NCBI RefSeq assembly: GCF_963662255.1
Contig: NC_085071.1
Coordinates: 7,285,833 to 7,349,832, forward strand
DNA: 64,000 bases
Source: Cinclus cinclus
Lineage: Eukaryota; Chordata; Aves; Passeriformes; Cinclidae
Reading direction: 5' to 3'
The position numbers and the translations under genes were made by a program. The notes beneath the pieces were generated by a model. That model worked only from the letters and a program-made list of their open reading frames with translations. It searched no databases and was not told where the DNA came from. The stretch's first letter is position 1, and each line of letters opens with the position of its first letter. This document shows, piece by piece, positions 17,147 through 30,406 of this stretch.

Positions 17147-20002
17147 GGGCTTTTGCCTACAAAAATTCCAGAAGGACGAGGATTTCTCCCAGGCCAAAGC
17201 TGCCCCCTCCTCCAAACCTGGCTGCCATCGGAGGCCCAAACGCGCCCTACAAAATGACACCTGCCAAGTGGGCTCTTGAGTTTGGCTTCTTGGGGAAAAG
17301 TGACTCCTTTCAAAACCAACTTGCCTGTGTCCCGTCCCGGGCTTTTGCTACAAAAATTCCATAAGGACGAGGATTCCTCCCAGACCAAAGCTGCCCCCTC
17401 CTCCAAACCTGGCTGCCATCGGAGGCCCAAACGCGCCCTACAAAATGACATCTGCCAAGTGGGCTCTTGAGTTTGGCTTCCTGGGGAAAAGTGCCTCCTT
17501 TCGGAGTCAACTTGCCTGCGGCCCATGCAGGGCTTTTGCCTACAAAAATTCCATAAGGACGAGGATTTCTCCCAGACCAAAGCTGCCCCCTCCTCCAAAC
17601 CTGGCTGCCATCGGAGGCCCAAACGCGCCCTACAAAATGACACCTGCCAAGTGGGCTCTTGAGTTTGGCTTCTTGGGGGAAAGTGCCTCCTTTCAAAGCC
17701 AACTTGCCTGCGGCCCGTCCTGGGCTTGTGCCTACAAAAATTCCATAAGGACGAGGATTTCTCCCAGAACAAAGCTGCCCCCTCCTCCAAACCTGGCTGC
17801 CATCGGAGGCCCAAACGCGCCCTACAAAATGACATCTGCCAAGTGGGCTCTTGAGTTTGGGTTCTTGGGGAAAAGTGCTTCCTTTCGGAGCCAAAATGCC
17901 TAACTTGCCTGCGGCCCGTCCTGGGCTTTTGAGTACAAAAATTCCAGAAGGACGAGGATTTCTCCCAGACCAAAGCTGCCCCCTCCTCCAAACCTGGCTG
18001 CCATCGGAGGCCCAAACGCGCCCTACAAAATGACACCTGCCAAGTGGGCTCTTGAGTTTGGCTTCTTGGGGAAAAGTGCCTCCTTTCGGAGCCAACTTGC
18101 CTAACTAGCCTGCGGCCCGTGCTGGGCTTTTGCCTACAAAAATTCCAGAAGGACGAGGATTTCTCCCAGACCAAAGCAGCCCCCTCCTCCAAACCTGGCT
18201 GCCATCGGAGGCCCAAACGTGCCCTACAAAATGACATCTGCATTGTGGGCTCTTGAGTTTGGCTTCTTGGGGAATAGTGACTCCTTTCAAAACCAACTTG
18301 CCTGCGTCCCGTCCCGGGCTTTTGCTACAAAAATTCCATAAGGACGAGGATTTCTCCCAGACCAAAGCTGCCCCCTCCTCCAAACCTGGCTGCCATCGGA
18401 GGCCCAAACGCGCCCTACAAAATGACATCTGCCAAGTGGGCTCTTGAGTTTGGCTTTCTGGGGAAAAGTGCCTCCTTTCGGAGTCAACTTGCCGGCGGCT
18501 CATGCAGGGCTTTTGCCTACAAAAATTCCATAAGGACGAGGATTTCTCCCAGACCAAAGCTGCCCCCTCCTCCAAACCTGGCTGCCATCGGAGGCCCAAA
18601 CGTGCCCTACAAAATGACATCTGCCAAGTGGGCTCTTGAGTTTGGCTTCTTGGGTGGAAGTGCCTCCTTTCAAAGCCAACTTGCCTGCGGCCCGTCCTGG
18701 GCTTTTGCCTACAAAAATTCCAGAAGGACGAGGATTTCTCCCAGACCAAAGCTGCCCCCTCCTCCAAACCTGGCTGCCATCGGAGGCCCAAACGCGCCCT
18801 ACAAAATGACATCTGCCAAGTGGGCTCTTGAGTTTGGCTTCTTGGGGAAAAGTGCCTCCTTTCAAAGCCAACTTGCCTAACTTGCCTGCGGCCCGTCCTG
18901 GGCTTTTGCCTACAAAAATTCCAGAAGGACGAGGATTTCTCCCAGGCCAAAGCTGCCCCCTCCTCCAAACCTGGCTGCCATCGGAGGCCCAAACGCGCCC
19001 TACAAAATGACACCTGCCAAGTGGGCTCTTGAGTTTGGCTTCTTGGGGAAAAGTGACTCCTTTCAAAACCAACTTGCCTGTGTCCCGTCCCGGGCTTTTG
19101 CTACAAAAATTCCATAAGGACGAGGATTCCTCCCAGACCAAAGCTGCCCCCTCCGCCAAACCTGGCTGCCATCGGAGGCCCAAACGCGCCCTACAAAATG
19201 ACATCTGCCAAGTGGGCTCTTGAGTTTGGCTTCCTGGGGAAAAGTGCCTCCTTTCGGAGTCAACTTGCCTGCGGCCCATGCAGGGCTTTTGCCTACAAAA
19301 ATTCCATAAGGACGAGGATTTCTCCCAGACCAAAGCTGCCCCCTCCTCCAAACCTGGCTGCCATCGGAGGCCCAAACGCGCCCTACAAAATGACACCTGC
19401 CAAGTGGGCTCTTGAGTTTGGCTTCTTGGGGGAAAGTGCCTCCTTTCAAAGCCAACTTGCCTGCGGCCCGTCCTGGGCTTGTGCCTACAAAAATTCCATA
19501 AGGACGAGGATTTCTCCCAGAACAAAGCTGCCCCCTCCTCCAAACCTGGCTGCCATCGGAGGCCCAAACGCGCCCTACAAAATGACATCTGCCAAGTGGG
19601 CTCTTGAGTTTGGGTTCTTGGGGAAAAGTGCTTCCTTTCGGAGCCAAAATGCCTAACTTGCCTGCGGCCCGTCCTGGGCTGTTGAGTACAAAAATTCCAG
19701 AAGGACGAGGATTTCTCCCAGACCAAAGCTGCCCCCTCCTCCAAACCTGGCTGCCATCGGAGGCCCAAACGCGCCCTACAAAATGACACCTGCCAAGTGG
19801 GCTCTTGAGTTTGGCTTCTTGGGGAAAAGTGCCTCCTTTCGGAGCCAACTTGCCTAACTAGCCTGCGGCCCGTGCTGGGCTTTTGCCTACAAAAATTCCA
19901 GAAGGACGAGGATTTCTCCCAGACCAAAGCAGCCCCCTCCTCCAAACCTGGCTGCCATCGGAGGCCCAAACGTGCCCTACAAAATGACATCTGCATTGTG
20001 GG
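17147..20002. repeat. 1753-bp higher-order duplication inside the satellite
   Basis: The segment 17147-18249 (about 1.1 kb) recurs at 18900-20002, an offset of 1753 bp or about nine monomers. Two differences were noticed inside (a TTTTGAG/TGTTGAG change near 19680 and CCTCC/CCGCC near 19153). The boundaries are where diagnostic variants stop agreeing. Confidence 0.8.
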
Positions 20003-20959
20003 TTCTTGAGTTTCGCTTCTTGGGGAAAAGTGCCTCCTTTCGGAGTCAACTCGCCGGCGGCCCATGCAGGACTTTTGCCTACAAAAATTCCATAAGGACG
20101 AGGATTTCTCCCAGACCAAAGCTGCCCCCTCCTCCAAACCTGGCTGCCATCGGAGGCCCAAACGTGCCCTACAAAATGACATCTGCCAAGTGGGCTCTTG
20201 AGTTTGGCTTCTTGGGTGGAAGTGCCTCCTTTAAAGCCAACTTGCCTGCGGCCCGTCCTGGGCTTTTGCCTACAAAAATTCCAGAAGGACGAGGATTTCT
20301 CCCAGACCAAAGCTGCCCCCTCCTCCAAACCTGGCTGCCATCGGAGGCCCAAACGCGCCCTACAAAATGACATCTGCCAAGTGGGCTCTTGAGTTTGGCT
20401 TCTTGCGGAAAAGTGCCTCCTTTCAAAGCCAACTTGCCTAACTAGCCTGCGGCCCATTCTGGGCTTTTGCCTACAAAAATTCCATAAGGACGAGGATTTC
20501 TCCCAGACCAAAGCTGCCCCCTCCTCCAAACCTAGCTGCCATCGGTGGCCCAAACGCGCCCTACAAAATGACATCTGCCAAGTGGGTTCCTGAGTTTGGC
20601 TTCTTGGGGGAAAGTGCCTCCTTTCGGAGTCAACTTGCCTAACTTGCCTGCGGCCCATGCGGGGTTTTTGCCTACAAAAATTCCATAAGGACGAGGATTT
20701 CTCCCAGACCAAAGCTGCCCCCTCCTCCAAACCTGGCTGCCATCGGAGGCCCAAACGCGCCCTACAAAATGACATCTGCATTGTGGGCTCTTGAGTTTGG
20801 CTTCTTGGGGAAAAGTGACTCCTTTCAAAACCAACTTGCCTGCGTCCCGTCCCGGGCTTTTACTACAAAAATTCCATAAGGACGAGGATTTCTCCCAGAC
20901 CAAAGCTGCCCCCTCCTCCAAACCTGGCTGCCATCGGAGGCCCAAACGCGCCCTACAAA

Positions 20960-23900
20960 ATGACATCTGCCAAGTGGGCTCTTGAGTTTGGCTTTCTGGG
21001 GAAAAGTGCCTCCTTTCGGAGTCAACTTGCCTGCGGCTCATGCAGGGCTTTTGCCTACAAAAATTCCATAAGGACGAGGAATTCTCCCAGACCAAAGCTG
21101 CCCCCTCCTCCAAACCTGGCTGCCATCGGAGGCCCAAACGTGCCCTACAAAATGACAACTGCCAAGTGGGCTCTTGAGTTTGGCTTCTTGGGTGGAAGTG
21201 CCTCCTTTCAAAGCCAACTTGCCTGCGGCCCGTCCTGGGCTTTTGCCTACAAAAATTCCAGAAGGACGAGGATTTCTCCCAGACCAAAGCTGCCCCCTCC
21301 TCCAAACCTGGCTGCCATCGGAGGCCCAAACGCGCCCTACAAAATGACATCTGCCAAGTGGGCTCTTGAGTTTGGCTTCTTGGGGAAAAGTGCCTCCTTT
21401 CGGAGTCAACTTGCCGGCGGCCCATGCAGGGCTTTTGCCTACAAAAATTCCATAAGGACGAGGATTTCTCCCAGAACAAAGCTGCCCCCTCCTCCAAACC
21501 TGGCTGCCATCGGAGGCCCAAACGCGCCCTACAAAATGACATCTGCATTGTGGGTTCTTGAGTTTGGCTTCTTGGGGAAAAGTGCCTCCTTTCGGAGCCA
21601 ACTTGCCTAACTTGCCTGCGGCCCGTCCTGGGCTTTTGAGTACAAAAATTCCAGAAGGACGAGGATTTCTCCCAGACCAAAGCTGCCCCCTCCTCCAAAC
21701 CTGGCTGCCATCGGAGGCCCAAACGCGCCCTACAAAATGACATCTGCCAAGTGGGCTCTTGAGTTTGGCTTCTTGGGGGAAAGTGCCTACTTTCAAAGCC
21801 AACTTGCCTAACTTTCCTGCGGCCCGTCCTGGGCTTTTGCCTACAAAAATTCCGGAAGGACAAGGATTTCTCCCAGACCAAAGCTGCTCCCTCCTCCAAA
21901 CCTGGCTGCCATCGGAGGCCCAAACGCGCCCCACAAAATGACATCTGCATTGAGGGTTCTTGAGTTTGGCTTCTTGGGGAAAAGTGCCTCCTTTCAAAGC
22001 CAACTTGCCTAACTTGCCTGCGGCCAGTCCTGGGCTTTTGCCTCCAAAAATTCCATAAGGACGAGGATTTCTCCCAGGCCAAAGCTGCCCCCTCCTCCAA
22101 ACCTGGCTGCCATCGGAGGCCCAAACGTGCCCTACAAAATGACACCTGCCAAGTGGGCTCTTGAGTTTGGCTTCTTGGGTGGATGTGCCTCCTTTCAAAG
22201 CCAACTTGCCTGCGGCCCGTCCTGGGCTTTTGCCTCCAAAAATTCCATAAGGACGAGGATTTCTCCCAGACCAAAGCTGCCCCCTCCTCCAAACCTGGCT
22301 GCCATCGGAGGCCCAAACGCGCCCTACAAAATGACATCTGCATTGTGGGTTCTTGAGTTTGGCTTCTTGGGGAAAAGTGCCTCCTTTCAAAGCCAACTTG
22401 CCTAACTTGCCTGCGGCCCGTGCTGGGCTTTTGCCTCCAAAAATTCCAGAAGGACGAGGATTTCTCCCAGACCAAAGCTGCCCCCTCCTCCAAACCTGGC
22501 TGCCATCGGAGGCCCAAACGTGCCCTACAAAATGACACCTGCCAAGTGGGCTCTTGAGTTTGGCTTCTTGGGGAAAAGTGACTCCTTTCAAAACCAACTT
22601 GCCTGCGTCCCGTCCCGGGCCTTTGCTACAAAAATTCCATAAGGACGAGGATTCCTCCCAGACCAAAGCTGCCCCCTCCTCCAAACCTGGCTGCCATCGG
22701 AGGCCAAAACGCGCCCTACAAAATGACATCTGCCAAGTGGGCTCTTGAGTTTGGCTTTCTGGGGAAAAGTGCCTCCTTTCGGAGTCAACTTGCCTGCGGC
22801 CCATGCAGGGCTTTTGCCGACAAAAATTCCATAAGGACGAGGATTTCTCCCAGACCAAAGCTGCCCCCTCCTCCAAACCTGGCTGCCATCGGAGGCCCAA
22901 ACGTGCCCTACAAAATGACAACTGCCAAGTGGGCTCTTGAGTTTGGCTTCTTGGGTGGAAGTACCTCCTTTCAAAGCCAACTTGCCTGCGGCCCGTCCTG
23001 GGCTTTTGCCTACAAAAATTCCATAAGGACGAGGATTTCTCCCAGACCAAAGCTGCCCCCTCCTCCAAACCTGGCTGCCATCGGAGGCCCAAACGCGCCC
23101 TACAAAATGACATTTGCCAAGTGGGCTCTTGAGTTTGGCTTCTTGCGGAAAAGTGCCTCCTTTCAAAGCCAACTTGCCTAACTTGCCTGCGGACCGTCCT
23201 GGGCTTTTGCCAACAAAAATTCCATAAGGACAAGAATTTCTCCCAGACCAAAGCTGCCCCCTCCTCCAAACCTGGCTGCCATCGGAGGCCCAAACGCGCC
23301 CTACAAAATGACATCTGCCAAGTGGGCTCTTGAGTTTGGCTTCTTGGGGAAAAGTGACTCCTTTCAAAACCAACTTGCCTGCGTCCCGTCCCGGGCTTTT
23401 GCTACAAAAATTCCATAAGGACGAGGATTCCTCCCAGACCAAAGCTGCCCCCTCCTCCAAACCTGGCTGCCATCGGAGGCCCAAACGCGCCCTACAAAAT
23501 GACATCTGCCAAGTGGGCTCTTGAGTTTGGCTTTCTGGGGAAAAGTGCCTCCTTTCGGAGTCAACTTGCCGGCGGCCCATGCAGGGCTTTTGCCTACAAA
23601 AATTCCATAAGGACGAGGATTTCTCCCAGAACAAAGCTGCCCCCTCCTCCAAACCTGGCTGCCATCGGAGGCCCAAACGCGCCCTACAAAATGACACCTG
23701 CCAAGCGGGCTCTTGAGTTTGGCTTCTTGGGGGAAAGTGCCTCCTTTCAAAACCAACTTGCCTGCGTCCCGTCCTGGGCTTTTGCCTACAAAAATTCCAT
23801 AAGGACGAGGAATTCTCCCAGACCAAAGCTGCCCCCTCCTCCAAACCTGGCTGCCATCGGAGGCCCAAACGTGCCCTACAAAATGACAACTGCCAAGTGG

Positions 23901-25660
23901 GCTCTTGAGTTTGGCTTCTTGGGTGGAAGTACCTCCTTTCGGAGCCAACTTGCCAAACTTGCCTGCGGACCATCCGGGGCTTTTGCTACAAAAATTCCAT
24001 AAGGACGAGGATTTCTCCCAGACCAAAGCTGCCCCCTCCTCCAAACCTGGCTGCCATCGGAGGCCCAAACGTGCCCTACAAAATGACATCTGCCAAGTGG
24101 GCTCTTGAGTTTGGCTTCTTGGGGAAGTGCCTCCTTTCAAAGCAACTTGCCTAACTTGCCTGCGGCCCATGCGGGATTTTTGCCTACAAAAATTCCATAA
24201 GGACGAGGATTTCTCCCAGACCAAAGCTGCCCCCTCCTCCAAACCTGGCTGCCATCGGAGGCCCAAACGCGCCCTACAAAATGACACCTGCCAAGTGGGC
24301 TCTTGAGTTTGGCTTCTTGGGGAAAAGTGACTCCTTTCAAAACCAACTTGCCTGCGTCCCGTCCCGGGCTTTTGCTACAAAAATTCCATAAGGACGAGGA
24401 TTCCTCCCAGACCAAAGCTGCCCCCTCCTCCAAACCTGGCTGCCATCGGAGGCCCAAACGCGCCCTACAAAATGACATCTGCCAAGTGGGTTCCTGAGTT
24501 TGGCTTCTTGGGGGAAAGTGCCTCCTTTCGAAGCCAACTTGCCTGCAGCCAGTGCTGGGCTTTAGACTACAAAAATTCCATAGGGACGAGGATTTCTCCC
24601 AGACCAAAGCTGCCCCCTCCTCCAAACCTGGCTGCCATCGGAGGCCCAAACGCGCCCTACAAAATGACATCTGCCAAGTGGGTTCCTGAGTTTGGCTTCT
24701 TGGGGGAAAGTGCCTCCTTTGGGAGTCAACTTGCCTGCGGCTCATGCAGGGCTTTTGCCTACAAAAATTCCATAAGGACGAGGAATTCTCCCAGACCAAA
24801 GCTGCCCCCTCCTCCAAACCTGGCTGCCATCGGAGGCCCAAACGTGCCCTACAAAATGACATCTGCCAAGTGGGCTCTTGAGTTTGGCTTCTTGGGTGGA
24901 AGTGCCTCCTTTCAAAGCCAACTTGCCTGCGGCCCGTCCTGGGCTTTTGCCTACAAAAATTCCAGAAGGACGAGGATTTCTCCCAGACCAAAGCTGCCCC
25001 CTCCTCCAAACCTGGCTGCCATCGGAGGCCCAAACGCGCCCTACAAAATGACATCTGCCAAGTGGGCTCTTGAGTTTGGCTTCTTGGGGAAAAGTGCCTC
25101 CTTTCGGAGTCAACTTGCCGGCGGCCCATGCAGGGCTTTTGCCTACAAAAATTCCATAAGGACGAGGATTTCTCCCAGAACAAAGCTGCCCCCTCCTCCA
25201 AACCTGGCTGCCATCGGAGGCCCAAACGCGCCCTACAAAATGACATCTGCATTGTGGGTTCTTGAGTTTGGCTTCTTGGGGAAAAGTGCCTCCTTTCGGA
25301 GCCAACTTGCCTAACTTGCCTGCGGCCCGTCCTGGGCTTTTGAGTACAAAAATTCCAGAAGGACGAGGATTTCTCCCAGACCAAAGCTGCCCCCTCCTCC
25401 AAACCTGGCTGCCATCGGAGGCCCAAACGCGCCCTACAAAATGACATCTGCATTGAGGGTTCTTGAGTTTGGCTTCTTGGGGGAAAGTGCCTACTTTCAA
25501 AGCCAACTTGCCTAACTTTCCTGCGGCCCGTCCTGGGCTTTTGCCTACAAAAATTCCGGATGGACAAGGATTTCTCCCAGACCAAAGCTGCTCCCTCCTC
25601 CAAACCTGGCTGCCATCGGAGGCCCAAACGCGCCCTACAAAATGACATCTGCCAAGTGGG
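20960..25660. repeat. 3704-bp-offset mosaic duplication in the satellite
   Basis: About 0.9 kb from near 21020 matches about 24725-25660 at an offset of 3704 bp, including the rare GAGGAATTCTCCC variant (near 21080 and 24785). One monomer differs as a block (CTGCCAAGTGGGC versus CTGCATTGAGGGT near 21727 and 25447), which points to gene conversion after the duplication. Confidence 0.65.
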
Positions 25661-28600
25661 CTCTTGAGTTTGGCTTCTTGGGGAAAAGTGACTCCTTTCA
25701 AAGCCAACTTGCCGGCGTCCCGTCCCGGACGTTTGCTACAAAAATTCCATAAGGACGAGGATTCCTCCCAGACCAAAGCTGCCCCCTCCGCCAAACCTGG
25801 CTGCCATCGGAGGCCCAAACGCGCCCTACAAAATGACATCTGCCAAGTGGGCTCTTGAGTTTGGCTTTCTGGGGAAATGTGCCTCCTTTCGGAGTCAACT
25901 TGCCTGCGGCCCATGCAGGGCTTTTGCCTACAAAAATTCCATAAGGACGAGGATTTCTCCCAGACCAAAGCTGCCCCCTCCTCCAAACCTGGCTGCCATC
26001 GGAGGCCGAAACGTGCCCTACAAAATGACATCTGCCAAGTGGGCTCTTGAGTTTGGCTTCTTGGGTGGAAGTACCTCCTTTCAAAGCCAACTTGCCTGCG
26101 GCCCGTGCTGGGCTTTTGCCTACAAAAATTCCATAAGGACGAGGATTTCTCCCAGACCAAAGCTGCCCCCTCCTCCAAACCAGGCTGCCATCGGAGGCCC
26201 AAACGCGCCCCACAAAATGACACCTGCATTGAGGGTTCTTGAGTTTGGCTTCCTGGGGAAAAGTGCCTCCTTTCGGAGTCAACTTGCCTGCGGCCCATGC
26301 AGGGCTTTTGCCTACAAAAATTCCAGAAGGACGAGGATTTCTCCCAGACCAAAGCTGCCCCCTCCTCCAAACCTGGCTGCCATCGGAGGCCCAAACGTGC
26401 ACTACAAAATGACACCTGCCAAGTGGGCTCTTGAGTTTGGCTTCTTGGGTGGAAGTGCCTCCTTTCAAAGCCAACTTGCCTGCGGCCCGTGCTGGGCTTT
26501 AGACTACAAAAATTCCATAAGGACGAGGATTTCTCCCAGACCAAAGCTGCCCCCTCCTCCAAACCTGGCTGCCATCGGAGGCCCAAACGCGCCCCACAAA
26601 ATGACATCTGCATTGTGGGTTCTTGAGTTTGGCTTCTTGGGGAAAAGTGCCTCCTTTCGGAGTCAACTTGCCTAACTTGCCTGCGGCCCATGCGGGGTTT
26701 TTGCCTCCAAAAATTCCATAAGGACGAGGATTTCTCCCAGACCAAAGCTGCCCCCTCCTCCAAACCTGGCTGACATCGGAGGCCCAAACGCGCCCTAGAA
26801 AATGACACCTGCCAAGTGGGCTCTTGAGTTTGGCTTCTTGGGGAAAAGTGACTCCTTTCAAAACCAACTTGCCTGCGTCCCGTCCCGGGCTTTTGCTACA
26901 AAAATTCCATAAGGACGAGGATTTCTCCCAGACCAAAGCTGCCCCCTCCTCCAAACCTGGCTGACATCGGAGGCCCAAACGCGCCCTAGAAAATGACACC
27001 TGCCAAGTGGGCTCTTGAGTTTGGCTTTCTGGGGAAAAGTGCCTCCTTTCGGAGTCAACTTGCCTGCGGCTCATGCAGGGGTTTTGCCTCCAAAAATTCC
27101 ATAAGGACGAGGATTTCTCCCAGACCAAAGCTGCCCCCTCCTCCAAACCTGGCTGCCATCGGAGGCCCAAACGCGCCCTACAAAATGACACCTGCCAAGT
27201 GGGCTCTTGAGTTTGGCTTCTTGGGGAAAATTGCCTCCTTTCGGAGTCAACTTGCCTGCGGCCCATGCAGGGCTTTTGCCTACAAAAATTCCATAAGGAC
27301 GAGGATTCCTCCGAGACCAAAGCTGCCCCCTCCGCCAAACCTGGCTGCCATCGGAGGCCCAAACGCGCCCTACAAAATGACATCTGCCAAGCGGGCTCTT
27401 GAGTTTGGCTTCTTGGGGAAAAGTGCCTCCTTTCGGATTCAACTTGCCGGTGGCCCATGCAGGGCTTTTGCCTCCAAAAATTCCATAAGGACGAGGATTT
27501 CTCCCAGACCAAAGCTGCCCCCTCCTCCAAACCTGGCTGCCATCGGAGGCCGAAACGAGCCCTACAAAATGACATCTGCCAAGTGGGCTCTTGAGTTTGG
27601 CTTCTTGGGTGGAAGTACCTCCTTTCAAAGCCAACTTGCCTGCGGCCCGTCCTGGGCTTTTGCCTACAAAAATTCCATAAGGACGAGGATTTCTCCCAGA
27701 CCAAAGCTGCCCCCTCCTCCAAACCTGGCTGCCATCGGAGGCCCAAACGCGCCCTACAAAATGACATCTGCCAAGTGGGCTCTTGAGTTTCGCTTCTTGC
27801 GGAAAAGTGCCTCCTTTCAAAGCCAACTTGCCTAACTAGCCTGCAGCCCATTCTGGGCTTTTGCCTACAAAAATTCCATAAGGACGAGGATTTCTCCCAG
27901 AACAAAGCTGCCCCCTCCTCCAAACCTAGTTGCCATCGGTGGCCCAAACGCGCCCTACAAAATGACATCTGCCAAGTGGGCTCCTGAGTTTGGCTTCTTG
28001 GGGGAAAGTGCCTCCTTTCAAAGCCAACTTGCCTGCGGCCCGTGCTGGGCTTTAGACTACAAAAATTCCATAAGGACGAGGATTTCTCCCAGACCAAAGC
28101 TGCCCCCTCCTCCAAACCTGGCTGCCATCGGAGGCCCAAACGCGCCCCACAAAATGACATCTGCATTGAGGGTTCTTGAGTTTGGCTTCTTGGGGAAAAG
28201 TGCCTCCTTTCGGAGCCAACATGCCTAACTTGCCTGCGGCCCATCCTGGGCTTTTGCCTCCAAAAATTCCATAAGGACGAGGATTTCTCCCAGACCAAAG
28301 CTGCCCCCTCCTCCAAACCTGGCTGCCATCGGAGGCCCAAACGCGCCCTACAAAATGACATCTGCCAAGTGGGTTCTTGAGTTTGGCTTCTTGGGGAAAA
28401 GTGCCTCCTTTCAAAGCCAACTTGCCTAACTTGCCTGCGGCCCATGCGGGGTTTTTGCCTACAAAAATTCCATAAGGACGAGGATTTCTCCCAGACCAAA
28501 GCTGCCCCCTCCTCCAAACCTGGCTGCCATCGGAGGCCCAAACGCGCCCTACAAAATGACACCTGCCAAGTGGGCTCTTGAGTTTGGCTTCTTGGGGAAA

Positions 28601-29590
28601 AGTGACTCCTTTCAAAACCAACTTGCCTGCGTCCCGTCCCGGGCTTTTGCTACAAAAATTCCATAAGGACGAGGATTCCTCCCAGACCAAAGCTGACCCC
28701 TCCTCCAAACCTGGCTGCCATCGGAGGCCCAAACGCGCCCTACAAAATGACATCTGCCAAGTGGGCTCTTGAGTTTGGCTTTCTGGGGAAAAGTGCCTCC
28801 TTTCGGAGTCAACTTGCCTGCGGCCCATGCAGGGCTTTTGCCGACAAAAATTCCATAAGGACGAGGATTTATCCCAGACCAAAGCTGCCCCCTCCTCCAA
28901 ACCTGGCTGCCATCGGAGGCCCAAACGTGCCCTACAAAATGACAACTGCCAAGTGGGCTCTTGAGTTTGGCTTCTTGGGTGGAAGTACCTCCTTTCAAAG
29001 CCAACTTGCCTGCGGCCCGTGCTGGGCTTTTGCCTACAAAAATTCCAGAAGGATGAGGATTTCTCCCAGACCAAAGCTGCCCCCTCCTCCAAACCTGGCT
29101 GCCATCGGAGGCCCAAACGCGCCCTACAAAATGACATTTGCCAAGTGGGCTCTTGAGTTTGGCTTCTTGCGGAAAAGTGCCTCCTTTCAAAGCCAACTTG
29201 CCTAACTTGCCTGCGGACCGTCCTGGGCTTTTGCCAACAAAAATTCCATAAGGTCAAGAATTTCTCCCAGACCAAAGCTGCCCCCTCCTCCAAACCTGGC
29301 TGACATCGGAGGCCCAAACGCGCCCTACAAAATGACATCTGCCAAGTGGGCTCTTGAGTTTGGCTTCTTGGGGAAAAGTGACTCCTTTCAAAACCAACTT
29401 GCCTGCGTCCCGTCCCGGGCTTTTGCTACAAAAATTCCATAAGGACGAGGATTCCTCCCAGACCAAAGCTGCCCCCTCCTCCAAACCTGGCTGCCATCGG
29501 AGGCCCAAACGCGCCCTACAAAATGACATCTGCCAAGTGGGCTCTTGAGTTTGGCTTTCTGGGGAAAAGTGCCTCCTTTCGGAGTCAACT
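22540..29590. repeat. 6024-bp-offset duplicated segment in the satellite
   Basis: About 1 kb from near 22540 to 23560 matches about 28564-29590 at an offset of 6024 bp. It shares the rare AAGAATTTCTCC variant after a GGACCGTCC monomer (near 23225 and 29250). The copies differ at several bases, for example GGACAAG versus GGTCAAG. Confidence 0.65.
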
Positions 29591-30406
29591 TGCCTGCGGC
29601 TCATGCAGGGCTTTTGCCTACAAAAATTCCATAAGGACGAGGATTTCTCCCAGACCAAAGCTGCCCCCTCCTCCAAACCTGGCTGCCATCGGAGGCCCAA
29701 ACGCGCCCTACAAAATGACACCTGCCAAGTGGGCTCTTGAGTTTGGCTTCTTGGGGAAAATTGCCTCCTTTCGGAGTCAACTTGCCGGCGGCCCATGCAG
29801 GGCTTTTGCCTACAAAAATTCCATAAGGACGAGGATTTCTCCCAGAACAAAGCTGCCCCCTCCTCCAAACCTGGCTGCCATCGGAGGCCCAAACGCGCCC
29901 TACAAAATGACATCTGCCAAGTGGGCTCTTGAGTTTGGCTTCTTGGGGGAAAGTGCCTCCTTTCAAAACCAACTTGCCTGCGTCCCGTCCTGGGCTTTTG
30001 CCTACAAAAATTCCATAAGGACGAGGATTTCTCCCAGACCAAAGCTGCCCCCTCCTCCAAACCTGGCTGCCATCGGAGGCCCAAACGCGCCCTACAAAAT
30101 GACATCTGCCAAGTGGGCTCTTGAGTTTGGCTTCTTGCGGAAAAGTGCCTCCTTTCAAAGCCAACTTGCCTAACAAGCCTGCAGCCCATTCTGGGCTTTT
30201 GCCTACAAAAATTCCATAAGGACGAGGATTTCTCCCAGACCAAAGCTGCCCCCTCCTCCAAACCTGGCTGCCATCGGAGGCCCAAACGCGCCCCACAAAA
30301 TGACATCTGCATTGAGGGTTCTTGAGTTTGGCTTCTTGGGGAAAAGTGCCTCCTTTCGGAGCCAACTTGCCTAACTTGCCTGCGGACCATCCGGGGCTTT
30401 TGCCGA